Origin: JBCDCE01 sp039182515
GTDB taxonomy: Bacteria; Pseudomonadota; Alphaproteobacteria; Rhodobacterales; Rhodobacteraceae
NCBI GenBank assembly: GCA_039182515.1
Contig: JBCDCE010000026.1
Location: forward strand, 1-52,758
Length of the DNA: 52,758 bases
Reading direction: 5' to 3'
The stretch's first letter is position 1. The number at the start of each line of letters is the position of its first letter. The position numbers and the translations under genes were made by a program. Shown piece after piece: positions 7,450-15,356 of the stretch. The notes under the pieces are model-generated. The model saw only the letters and a program-made list of their open reading frames with translations, was not told the origin of the DNA and did no database searches.

Positions 7450-9067
7450 GCGTGGCGCCGTCGTGAATTAGCTTCCAATTGATCGCATCGATCAGAGCTT
7501 CAAAGGACGCGTCCACAATATTGGCTGACACGCCCACGGTGGACCACCGCAGGCCCGTGCTGTCTTCGCTGTCGATGATCACGCGGGTTTCGGCTTCAAT
7601 ACCGCCGTCTGTGATGCGCACCTTGAAATCCACCAAACGAATGTCATCGATGATGCATTGATAAGGGCCCAGGTCTTTTGCCAAGGCTTTCGCCAAAGCG
7701 TTAACAGGACCTCGGTCCGCCCCATTCTCATCTAGGCTTTCACTGACCGAAAGCATCTTGTGATTGCCAATTTTGACCGCAACCATGGCTTCAGAGAGTG
7801 AAACCATTTGATTGTATTTGTTCTTGCGCCGCTCCACGGTGACTTTGTAGCGCTTCACTTCGAAAAAGCTTGGCAAAAGCTCCAATTCGCGCCGCGCAAG
7901 CAGCTCGAAACTCGCCTGCGCGGTGTCGTAAGAATAACCGCGAGATTCGTTTTGCTTCACCAAATCCAAGATCCGAGGCAAGGCCGGATTGTCGCGTTCC
8001 AACTCAAGGCCAGCCTCCGCCAAACGCCGCCGCAGGTTTGATTGGCCTGCCTGGTTCGACATCGGAATAATCCGCGCGTTGCCCACGGAGCTCGGATCCA
8101 CATGCTCATAGGTTGTGGGATCTTTCAGGATCGCGCTCGCATGCAGACCCGCTTTATGGGCAAAGGCCGAAGCGCCCACAAAAGCGGCTTGCCGAGCTGG
8201 AACGCGGTTCAAAATTTCGTCCAATATCCGGCTCGCACGCGTCAGGCCTTTGAGGGACGCGTCCGTCACGCCAATTTCGAATTGGCTTCGATACGGCTCT
8301 TTGAGCCGCAAGATGGGCAGGATCGTGGTGAGGTTGGCGTTGCCGCAACGCTCGCCCAACCCGTTCAACGTACCTTGGATCTGGCGCGCCCCTTCTTCGA
8401 CAGCCGCGAGCGTATTGGCCACCGCATTTTCAGTGTCGTTGTGGGTGTGAATGCCCAAGTTTGCTCCCGGCACGCCCGCTTTCAAAACAGCGCGCGTGGC
8501 GGCGCGCACATCTGCGGGCAAAGCACCTCCATTGGTATCACAGAGCACCACCCACCTCGCCCCTGCTTTGTAGGCCGCCAACGCGGCGGACACAGCATAG
8601 TCAGGATTGGCTGCAAAGCCGTCGAAGAAATGCTCTGCGTCAAACAACGCCTCGCGCCCCTGCGCCACGATATGCGCAATAGATGCTGAGATATTCTCTA
8701 AATTCTCCTCAAGCGATATGCCCAAAGCCGCTGTGACGTGAAAGTCATGGGACTTTCCCACGAGACAGACCGCGGGCGTGCCTGCGTTTAACACGGCTGC
8801 CAAAACGTCGTCGTTCTGAGCAGACCGCCCCGCCCTTTTGGTCATCCCAAATGCCGTCATCACCGCCTGCATCTTTGGCGCTTGGGCGAAAAACTCGCTG
8901 TCGGTTGGATTGGCCCCGGGCCAGCCGCCTTCCACATAATCGACACCCAGCTCATCTAAAAGCGTTGCGATTTGCTGCTTCTCGGAGGTCGAAAACTGTA
9001 CGCCTTGGGTTTGTTGCCCATCCCGCAAAGTCGTGTCGTAGATATAGAGACGGTCTTTTTCAGTCAT
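7439..9067 (-). CDS. cimA: (R)-citramalate synthase
   Basis: A 542-residue enzyme condensing acetyl-CoA and pyruvate to citramalate, the threonine-independent entry to isoleucine. The DRE-TIM barrel opens with IYDTTLRDGQQTQGVQFS; the metal-binding HTHND is near residue 211, followed by GTLNGLGERCGNANL. The C-terminal ~150 residues form the LeuA-type allosteric domain, where isoleucine feedback is expected in this family. The length and the YVEGGWPGANPTD motif place it in the CimA/AksA-like subgroup rather than LeuA. It begins directly after the cysS stop (no spacer) and overlaps the next gene, so the three form one operon. Confidence 0.92.
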   Translation of the reverse strand: MTEKDRLYIYDTTLRDGQQTQGVQFSTSEKQQIATLLDELGVDYVEGGWPGANPTDSEFFAQAPKMQAVMTAFGMTKRAGRSAQNDDVLAAVLNAGTPAVCLVGKSHDFHVTAALGISLEENLENISASIAHIVAQGREALFDAEHFFDGFAANPDYAVSAALAAYKAGARWVVLCDTNGGALPADVRAATRAVLKAGVPGANLGIHTHNDTENAVANTLAAVEEGARQIQGTLNGLGERCGNANLTTILPILRLKEPYRSQFEIGVTDASLKGLTRASRILDEILNRVPARQAAFVGASAFAHKAGLHASAILKDPTTYEHVDPSSVGNARIIPMSNQAGQSNLRRRLAEAGLELERDNPALPRILDLVKQNESRGYSYDTAQASFELLARRELELLPSFFEVKRYKVTVERRKNKYNQMVSLSEAMVAVKIGNHKMLSVSESLDENGADRGPVNALAKALAKDLGPYQCIIDDIRLVDFKVRITDGGIEAETRVIIDSEDSTGLRWSTVGVSANIVDASFEALIDAINWKLIHDGATRVD

Positions 9068-10444
9068 TCAAAGACCCTCCAATTGGCCCGCATCGAAGGC
9101 GGGACCTGGCTTTAAAGACACGCCCTCTTTGGACATCTGAACCTCTACACCGGCCTGAAGCAGCTGAGCCTTTAGGGCATCGAGTGCAGCAAAATCTTTG
9201 CTGGCCATAGCCTCAGCTCGCATCTCAGCCATGCGCGCTTCAAAGCTCGACAGATTCACACGCCCCCCGCGCGCCCAGTCCGGCACGCCTTGATCCATCA
9301 AACCGATAAATTGCAAAGCTTGGGCCAGCGCTTGGCCGTCGTTTTGTTTGGCCATGGCATGCATCGCACTCAAAGCACCGGCCGTATTGAGATCATCCGC
9401 AACCATTGCGAGCACAGCCTCCGGCACCTCTTTCACGTCTAAGTTAGACGCAAAGTCAGCGGCCAAGTCATACCACTTTTGCAAAGTGGCTTGGGCCTCA
9501 AGGCGTTTGGCCTCCGTCCAATCCATCGGCTTTCGGTAATGCGTTGAGAGCATCACGAAGCGAATGACCTCGCCTGGCACGCCGGCCTCCAGCAAATCAC
9601 GCACTGTGAAAAAATTGCCCAATGACTTGGACATCTTTTTGCCTTCCACCTGCAACATCTCATTGTGCAGCCAAAAGCGCGCAAATTCGCCTTTGGGATG
9701 GGCACAGCAGGATTGCGCGAGCTCGTTTTCATGGTGCGGAAATTGCAAATCATTGCCGCCGCCATGAATATCAAAACTGTCTCCCAAAAGCTCATAGGCC
9801 ATTGCCGAGCATTCAATGTGCCAGCCTGGTCTGCCATAGCCCCACGGGCTCTCCCAACCGGGCTGATCCCCGCTAGACGGCTTCCAAAGGACAAAGTCCA
9901 TCGGATCTTCTTTGTAAGGTGCGACTTCCACACGCGCGCCCGCAATCATGTCATCCACCGAGCGCCCGGAAAGCGCTCCATAGTTTTCATACGAGCGCAC
10001 CCGAAAGAGCACATGACCCTCCTTGGCATAGGCATGTCCGCCCTCAATCAAGCGCTCTATCATCGCCACCATCGGCGCGATCCATTCGGTCGCGCGCGGC
10101 ATCTTTGTGGGCTCGAGCGCGCCGACGGCTGCCATATCGCTCAGGTACCACCCAATGGTCTCGTCTGTGATGGTGCGAATATCGCGGCCTGTTTCCGCAG
10201 CCCGCGCATTAATTTTATCGTCTACATCCGTGAAATTGCGCACATAAGTCACTGCCTGAGCGCCATAAACAGCCCGCATAAGCCGAAAGAGCACATCAAA
10301 CACAACAACAGGGCGCGCATTGCCCAAATGCGCACGATCATAAACCGTTGGTCCACAGACATACATCCGCACATTCCCAGCATCGAGCGGCGCGAAAGCC
10401 TCTTTGGCCCGCGTTTTGGTGTTGTGAAATGATATGTCGACCAT
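9068..10444 (-). CDS. cysS: Cysteinyl-tRNA synthetase
   Basis: A 458-residue class I aminoacyl-tRNA synthetase charging tRNA-Cys. The N-terminal zinc cysteine lies in VRMYVCGPTVYD, the HIGH-equivalent is HLGNAR, zinc and adenylate residues appear in WHIECSAMAYELLG and FPHHENE, and the KMSKSLGN loop sits near residue 272. Length is typical. The ATG at 10444 is preceded at a good distance by AGAGGA. A stable hairpin (10460-10494) sits just ahead of that ribosome-binding site. The gene heads the cysS-cimA-NDUFAF6-like run and diverges from a YjbR gene. Confidence 0.96.
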   Translation of the reverse strand: MVDISFHNTKTRAKEAFAPLDAGNVRMYVCGPTVYDRAHLGNARPVVVFDVLFRLMRAVYGAQAVTYVRNFTDVDDKINARAAETGRDIRTITDETIGWYLSDMAAVGALEPTKMPRATEWIAPMVAMIERLIEGGHAYAKEGHVLFRVRSYENYGALSGRSVDDMIAGARVEVAPYKEDPMDFVLWKPSSGDQPGWESPWGYGRPGWHIECSAMAYELLGDSFDIHGGGNDLQFPHHENELAQSCCAHPKGEFARFWLHNEMLQVEGKKMSKSLGNFFTVRDLLEAGVPGEVIRFVMLSTHYRKPMDWTEAKRLEAQATLQKWYDLAADFASNLDVKEVPEAVLAMVADDLNTAGALSAMHAMAKQNDGQALAQALQFIGLMDQGVPDWARGGRVNLSSFEARMAEMRAEAMASKDFAALDALKAQLLQAGVEVQMSKEGVSLKPGPAFDAGQLEGL

Positions 10445-10459
10445 GGTTCATCCTCTGCG

Positions 10460-10494
10460 TCGCCTGCTCTAGCAAAGCCAAAGCAGAGAGGCGA
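10460..10494 (-). promoter_or_regulatory. Leader hairpin upstream of cysS
   Basis: On the minus strand, arms TCGCCTCTCT and AGAGCAGGCGA pair over ten base pairs with one bulged C, enclosing a 14-nt loop. The hairpin ends about 15 nt before the cysS start codon and sits next to the AGAGGA ribosome-binding site. It could affect translation or mRNA stability; it has no U-tract, so it is not a simple terminator. Regulatory function is inference. Confidence 0.4.
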
Positions 10495-10537
10495 GACCTG
10501 AGTTGCTTTGAGGCAAAAGATCCAGCAATCTTGGCCT

Positions 10538-10888
10538 ATGACCGACCTCAACGCCGCCAATGCCTATTGCGCCACACTTCCCGGCGCCAACCTCGAGGTC
10601 CCTTTTGGTCCGACAACGGAAACTTGGAAGGTCGGCGGAAAGATTTTCGCGCTCTTCGGCTCTGATCAGGACGGCCCCATTCTTAAGCCTCAAAACCGCG
10701 AGCAAGGCGACTTTCTCAAAGAAATAGGCGTCGCGCGCCCTGCTCCGTACCTGCACAGACATGGCTGGATCTTGATCCCCTGGAACAGATTCCAGGACGA
10801 AGCCGATCTCCAGCATCGGCTTTTGCAATCCCATCAAGCGGTTGTGGCAGGCCTGCCCAAAAAACTTCGGCCCGAACCGCTTCCATAG
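10538..10888 (+). CDS. MmcQ/YjbR family protein
   Basis: A 116-residue protein of the MmcQ/YjbR (CyaY-like fold) family, for which DNA binding has been proposed but no firm role is known. It contains the typical opening segment NAANAYCATLPGANLEVPFG, the core TETWKVGGKIFALFG and the closing HGWILIPWNRFQDEADLQ; the usual family length is 110-125. I chose the ATG at 10538; a TTG at 10508 would add ten residues not seen in the family. It diverges from cysS over about 93 bp and precedes an aminotransferase by 48 bp on the same strand. Confidence 0.85.
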   Translation: MTDLNAANAYCATLPGANLEVPFGPTTETWKVGGKIFALFGSDQDGPILKPQNREQGDFLKEIGVARPAPYLHRHGWILIPWNRFQDEADLQHRLLQSHQAVVAGLPKKLRPEPLP

Positions 10889-10936
10889 GTCGTTTTTCGA
10901 ATTGCGCGCCCCGCGCTTTCATGCGTCTTTCGCGCT

Positions 10937-12109
10937 ATGCACGCCTCTACACGCCTTCAAACGCTTACAGATGATCCCTCCGGTGGCTGGGAGATCTTTG
11001 AGCGCGCCCGCGCCATGATCCGGGACGGCACGCCCGTGATTGAGCTCACAATTGGCGAGCATGACATTCGCACAGATCCGCGCATCCTGGAGGCGATGGA
11101 TAAGGCCGCGCGCGCAGGCCACACAGGCTACGCAGCGGTTCCAGGTACAGCCACGCTGCGCGAGGCCATTGCGAGCCGGGTTGCAAAGCGCACTGGCGTT
11201 CCCACGACGCCCTCGAACGTGCTGATCACCCCAGGTGGGCAGTCTGCCCTCTTTGCGGCCCATATCGCTGCTGGAGAGCCTGGCGACAGGGCCGCTTATC
11301 TCGACCCATACTACGCAACTTATCCCGGAACGATCCGGGCTGCAGGCCTAATCCCAACCGCGCTCCAAACCGCTGCACAGCACGGGTTCCTGCCACAAAA
11401 AACAGATCTTCTAGCAGATACAAAAGGCTGTTGCAGCCTTTTGGTGAACACCCCGAACAATCCCACTGGCGGCGTCTATCCCAGAACAACTGCGCAAGAC
11501 ATCCTAGACGTCGCAAAAACCAACGACCTTTGGATCATCTCGGACGAGGTCTACGACACCCAAGATTGGACCCAAGAGTTTGTGAGCCTGCGCAGCCTAG
11601 AGGGGGCCGCAGAGCGCACACTCACCATTGGATCCATGTCCAAAAGCCATGCTATGACCGGCAGCCGTATCGGCTGGATCATTGGCCCAGACCCCGTGAT
11701 CCAAGGCCTGATCACTTTGGCCACACACACCACTTACGGGGTGCCGGGCTTTATCCAAGACGCGGCCCTTCATGCGCTCTCGCTTGGGCCCAAGTTTGAA
11801 GCCGAAATCGCAGCTCCGTTTTTGCGCCGTCGCAACGCCGTTTTAGAGCTTTTGGAGGGACAAAACATCGTTAAAGCGCAACCATCAGGCGGCGCCATGT
11901 ACCTCATGCTCGACATTCGCGCCACAGGCCTTTCGGGCAAAGACTTTGCAGACCAACTACTTGACGAGGCTCATATTGCCGTGATGCCTGGCGAGAGCTT
12001 TGGCCAAGCCGCCGCAGGCCACATTCGCCTTGCTCTCACACAGCCCGATTCCATTCTCATAGAGGCCGTCAAAGCCCTATTACGCTTTGCATCTCAAGGT
12101 CGCTATTGA
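10937..12109 (+). CDS. Class I/II pyridoxal-phosphate aminotransferase
   Basis: A 390-residue fold-type I aminotransferase. Visible features are GYAAVPGTATLREAIASRV (substrate/cofactor region), NTPNNPTGGVYPRTT, the cofactor aspartate and tyrosine in IISDEVYD, and the Schiff-base lysine in GSMSKSHAMTGSRIGW. The overall pattern is of the AspC/aromatic aminotransferase-like superfamily; substrate specificity cannot be read. The ATG at 10937 has no strong ribosome-binding site. It lies between a YjbR gene and an MttB-family methyltransferase on the same strand; the 68-bp gap before the latter shows no terminator, so co-transcription is possible. Confidence 0.87.
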   Translation: MHASTRLQTLTDDPSGGWEIFERARAMIRDGTPVIELTIGEHDIRTDPRILEAMDKAARAGHTGYAAVPGTATLREAIASRVAKRTGVPTTPSNVLITPGGQSALFAAHIAAGEPGDRAAYLDPYYATYPGTIRAAGLIPTALQTAAQHGFLPQKTDLLADTKGCCSLLVNTPNNPTGGVYPRTTAQDILDVAKTNDLWIISDEVYDTQDWTQEFVSLRSLEGAAERTLTIGSMSKSHAMTGSRIGWIIGPDPVIQGLITLATHTTYGVPGFIQDAALHALSLGPKFEAEIAAPFLRRRNAVLELLEGQNIVKAQPSGGAMYLMLDIRATGLSGKDFADQLLDEAHIAVMPGESFGQAAAGHIRLALTQPDSILIEAVKALLRFASQGRY

Positions 12110-12177
12110 GATAGACGCTTCGCTCTAAGACAAGTCTGCTCAGCCCAAAGCCAACCTTCGGCATCAGGGACCAAAAC

Positions 12178-13743
12178 ATGAGCCAACAACCAACAAGAAG
12201 ATCTGCCGAAAAGCCGACAGGCCGCCGTTCTGGAGGCCGCGCAGCGCGCGTTGCAGCCCGGGCCAAACCTTTGGACAAAGACATGCGCCCTGTTCACGCA
12301 GGCCTCACGGGCGGCGCATATAAACCTCTGTCTGAAACCGACGTTCTCAAAATTCACCAAGCCGCTTTGCAAGCGCTCGAAGAGATCGGCCTCAGCGAGG
12401 CCCCCGCATCAGGCGTAGACATCATGACAGGTGCTGGCGCGATTCTTGGCGACGATGGGCGCCTTCGCTTCCCCTGCGCCTTGGTCGAAGACATGCTCAG
12501 CGTGGCGCTCAAAGAAGTCACGCTTTGCGGTCGTAACCCTGAAAACGATCTGTCGCTCATGGGCGACCGGGTTCATTTTGGCACCGCAGGTGCGGCGGTG
12601 CATATGGTCGATATCCAAGACAACAGCTACCGCGACAGCACGCTGCAAGACCTCTACGATGCCGCGCGCATCGCGGACCGCCTTGATAACATTCATTTTC
12701 TGCAGCGCCCCATGGTCGCACGGGATGTCACGGACAACCTAGAGCTCGATCTCAACACGCTTTATGCCTGCTGTTCCGGCACCACCAAACACATCGGCAC
12801 CTCCTTTGTGGAGCCCAGCCATATGCCCGACAGCTTTGAGCTTTTGCACATGATCGCAGGCGGCGAAGAGCCCTGGCGCGCCCGGCCTTTTGTCTCCAAT
12901 TCCAACTGTTTCGTCGTGCCGCCTATGAAGTTCGCCACCGAGAGCTGCGAGGTTATGGAGGCCTGCATTCGCGGCGGTATGCCGGTGCTTTTGCTCAGCG
13001 CAGGCCAAGCGGGCGCCACCGCGCCTGCGCCCATCGCAGGGGCCATTGTGCAAGCGGTCGCGGAATGTCTAGCAGGTGTGGTCTATGTCAATGCTCTGGC
13101 GCCAGGCCATCCCGCGATCTTTGGCACATGGCCGTTTGTCTCCGATTTGCGGACGGGTGCGATGTCGGGCGGATCTGGCGAGCAAGCCCTTCTCACCGCA
13201 GGCTGCGCCCAAATGCATAAGTTCTACGGTTTGCCCGGCGGTTCCGCGGCTGGCATCGCAGACGCCAAGATGCCCGATATGCAAGCCGGCTGGGAGCAAA
13301 TGTGCTCGAATGTCATGGCAGGTCTTTCTGGCCTCAACATGGTCTATGAGGCCGCTGGCATGCACGCCTCCCTTCTGGGCTTTTGCCACGAGTCGCTCAT
13401 CCTAGGCGACGATCTCTTGGGCCAAGCCCTCCGCTGCGTGCGCGGCATTGAAGTCACGGACGAAACCTTGGGCTTAGACGCCATGCGCGCTACCTGCATC
13501 GGCGGCCCTGGCCACTATCTTGGCACGGATCAAACCCTGAACTTGATGCAAACCGAATACGTCTATCCCAGCCTCGCGGATCGCTCTTCCCCCAAAGAAT
13601 GGGCCGAAAAGGAAAAGCCGGATCTCATCAAAAACGCCATTGCGCGCAAAGAAGCCATGCTGTCTGAGCCGTCGCGTGCGCAGTTTGATCCCATGCTGGA
13701 CGCAGCATTAAGGGAAAGATTCAACATCCACTTGCCCCTCTAA
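12178..13743 (+). CDS. MttB-superfamily (trimethylamine methyltransferase-like) protein
   Basis: A 521-residue TIM-barrel methyltransferase of the MttB superfamily, whose members move methyl groups from quaternary or tertiary amines to a corrinoid protein. The N-terminus is basic and disordered (RRSAEKPTGRRSGGRAARVA). The core shows FGTAGAAVHMVD, HIGTSFVEPSHM, YGLPGGSAAGIADAK and the terminal IGGPGHYLGTDQTLNLMQTEY, then PSLADRSSP. The frame has no internal TAG, so this is a non-pyrrolysine member; such homologs act on glycine betaine or other methylated amines in other bacteria. No corrinoid-binding partner (MttC-type) or corrinoid:folate methyltransferase is adjacent. The substrate is unknown. 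Confidence 0.85.
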   Translation: MSQQPTRRSAEKPTGRRSGGRAARVAARAKPLDKDMRPVHAGLTGGAYKPLSETDVLKIHQAALQALEEIGLSEAPASGVDIMTGAGAILGDDGRLRFPCALVEDMLSVALKEVTLCGRNPENDLSLMGDRVHFGTAGAAVHMVDIQDNSYRDSTLQDLYDAARIADRLDNIHFLQRPMVARDVTDNLELDLNTLYACCSGTTKHIGTSFVEPSHMPDSFELLHMIAGGEEPWRARPFVSNSNCFVVPPMKFATESCEVMEACIRGGMPVLLLSAGQAGATAPAPIAGAIVQAVAECLAGVVYVNALAPGHPAIFGTWPFVSDLRTGAMSGGSGEQALLTAGCAQMHKFYGLPGGSAAGIADAKMPDMQAGWEQMCSNVMAGLSGLNMVYEAAGMHASLLGFCHESLILGDDLLGQALRCVRGIEVTDETLGLDAMRATCIGGPGHYLGTDQTLNLMQTEYVYPSLADRSSPKEWAEKEKPDLIKNAIARKEAMLSEPSRAQFDPMLDAALRERFNIHLPL

Positions 13744-13820
13744 ACCGCCTTATCCAGGGATCCAGCAACGCAAAGTCGAGATCGCTATTTGTCTTTTCCT
13801 GGTACAAAATACTCCGGGGT

Positions 13821-13837
13821 CTGGGGCAGAGCCCCAG
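13821..13837. repeat. GC-rich perfect hairpin, terminator-like
   Basis: CTGGGGC and GCCCCAG pair perfectly over 7 bp around an AGA loop, 33 bp before the fatty-acid hydroxylase start. Preceding bases CTCCGGGGT give it the look of the GGGG/CCCC hairpins scattered between genes in Rhodobacterales. No T-tract follows on either strand. It could attenuate read-through from the methyltransferase gene or be a dispersed repeat. Confidence 0.5.
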
Positions 13838-13869
13838 CCAGAGAGCCAATCTAAGAGGAGGACAAAGCC

Positions 13870-14610
13870 ATGATCCCAACGCTGCGTGTTTTGCTGCACA
13901 TGGGCAGTCTGCATAGGCTATTTCCCTTTTGGCTGGCAGGCGTCATGGCCTTTGTCTGGGCCTTTTCACCCCTGATCTTGCTTGCTGCGATCTATGGCGC
14001 AGTTTTACAGTTCTTCGTGGAATACGTGATGCATCGCTTTTTGTATCACCGTGCGCCGCCCACGGAGCAAAGCCCCTTCAACGCACTCTATAGATCCCAC
14101 ATCGCCCATCACGAGTTTCCCAACGATGCAGAATACTTCACAGGCGACGACCACTGGTACCCGGTGCGCTTCGGCCTCATCTCGCTGGGCCTGCACACAG
14201 CAGTCCTTTGGCCGTTCTTGGGCCTCTTCCAAGCCTTACTGCTCTCCTGGGTCGCGCTCTTTTTTGGTAGCGTATCCGCGTTCGTTTTCTACGAATACTG
14301 CCACACACTCGCACATCTCAATGTGCCCAAAGGCTGGGTCGGCAAACGCATCACACAGAGCCATTTACGCCATCATTTCAATGATCACGGGGCAACATTT
14401 CACGTGAGCTTTGGCATGGGCTGGATCGACCGGCTCTTTGGCACGAGCTATGACCGCGATGCGGCGCGCGACCGCTATGATCCGCAAACGATCCTGAGCG
14501 TGGGTATGGACCCAGAAGATCTGCGATTGGTCACCGCGCGAAAAGCCTTTGGCATCACAAAAGCCCCGCGTCTGCGCGCTAAGCCAGCCGCGTCACCGGC
14601 TGGCCGTTAA
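13870..14610 (+). CDS. Membrane fatty acid hydroxylase / sterol desaturase family
   Basis: A 246-residue integral membrane di-iron oxygenase. The histidine clusters expected for this family are all present: HRFLYH (about residue 56), HIAHHEF (about 77), HTLAHLN (about 147) and HLRHHF (about 162), alternating with hydrophobic segments. Such enzymes hydroxylate or desaturate acyl chains, sterols or carotenoids; length and motif spacing suit a lipid fatty-acid hydroxylase. The ATG is preceded by a strong AGGAGG-type site (AAGAGGAGGACAAAGCC). Its 3' end overlaps the convergent ygfZ by 32 bp. Substrate is inferred only at the level of lipid acyl chains. Confidence 0.85.
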   Translation: MIPTLRVLLHMGSLHRLFPFWLAGVMAFVWAFSPLILLAAIYGAVLQFFVEYVMHRFLYHRAPPTEQSPFNALYRSHIAHHEFPNDAEYFTGDDHWYPVRFGLISLGLHTAVLWPFLGLFQALLLSWVALFFGSVSAFVFYEYCHTLAHLNVPKGWVGKRITQSHLRHHFNDHGATFHVSFGMGWIDRLFGTSYDRDAARDRYDPQTILSVGMDPEDLRLVTARKAFGITKAPRLRAKPAASPAGR

Positions 14611-15325
14611 GGCTCAAACCCTCGCTGCGATCAAACCGCAAGTAGGCCAGAGCCTTGGTCCCCACCACAGTGTGCAAGGTGCCAGCGGGTTTGCCGCCTT
14701 GCTCCAAAGCATCCCCCGCTTTGGCCCCGTCAGGCACCTCGAGCTGCGCCAGGCCTTTGCGCAGTTCGGTCTTATGCTTCATGCGCGCCGTTACTTCTTG
14801 GCCAACATAGCAGCCTTTGCGAAAATCCACGCCATTGAGACGCTCAAAACCCATCTCCAAGATGTAGCTGTCCTCTGTCAGCTCAAACCCCGCTTCCGGC
14901 ACCATGTAATCGACGCGCAAAGCAGTCCAATCCGCGTCAAAAACCTGCGTCGGAGCCGCGTCGCGGTAAGCCCGCCAGCCCAGTTCCGCATGGCGCGGGT
15001 CCGCCCATCCATCTTGCGGCACCTGTCCAAGGCCGCGGTGCACATGCAAAGGCGCAGGCGCGATCTCAACATCGGCGCGCAGCTTATAGAGCATCAAACG
15101 CCGCACCAAATCATCCGCCAGGTCAGTCGCAATATCGAGTAAGAGCGCGTCTTCAAAGGGCGCAGGCAGCGCTGTCAGAAAGAAATCGGCGATGTATTTA
15201 CCCTGCGGCGTGAGCAACGCGGCATAGGTCAGCGGCATATCCTCACCCACAGAGTTCGTCACAAGGTTCTGCAAAAACCGTACACGGTCGGTTCCAGAGA
15301 TCAAAAAAAGGCTGCGGTCTGTCAT
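14579..15325 (-). CDS. ygfZ: Folate-binding protein YgfZ
   Basis: A 248-residue tetrahydrofolate-binding protein of the GcvT-like fold that supports repair or assembly of Fe-S clusters. The diagnostic motif KGCYVGQEVTARMKHKTELR lies at about residues 139-158 and contains the conserved cysteine. The N-terminus SGTDRVRFLQNLVTNSV is the usual start of the family. Length is normal for the short alphaproteobacterial form. It is convergent with the hydroxylase gene and lies about 30 bp upstream of the stop of the ABC exporter gene in the same orientation, so it belongs after that gene only if the two are read independently. No promoter motif was recognised. Confidence 0.92.
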   Translation of the reverse strand: MTDRSLFLISGTDRVRFLQNLVTNSVGEDMPLTYAALLTPQGKYIADFFLTALPAPFEDALLLDIATDLADDLVRRLMLYKLRADVEIAPAPLHVHRGLGQVPQDGWADPRHAELGWRAYRDAAPTQVFDADWTALRVDYMVPEAGFELTEDSYILEMGFERLNGVDFRKGCYVGQEVTARMKHKTELRKGLAQLEVPDGAKAGDALEQGGKPAGTLHTVVGTKALAYLRFDRSEGLSLNGQPVTRLA

Positions 15326-15356
15326 AGCTCAGACCTGTGATGCGGGCCAGCAAAGG

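Noticed and set aside
12178..13743. Possible pyrrolysine codon in the MttB-like gene
   Set aside because: The frame is open across its whole length with no internal TAG, so no amber read-through is needed.
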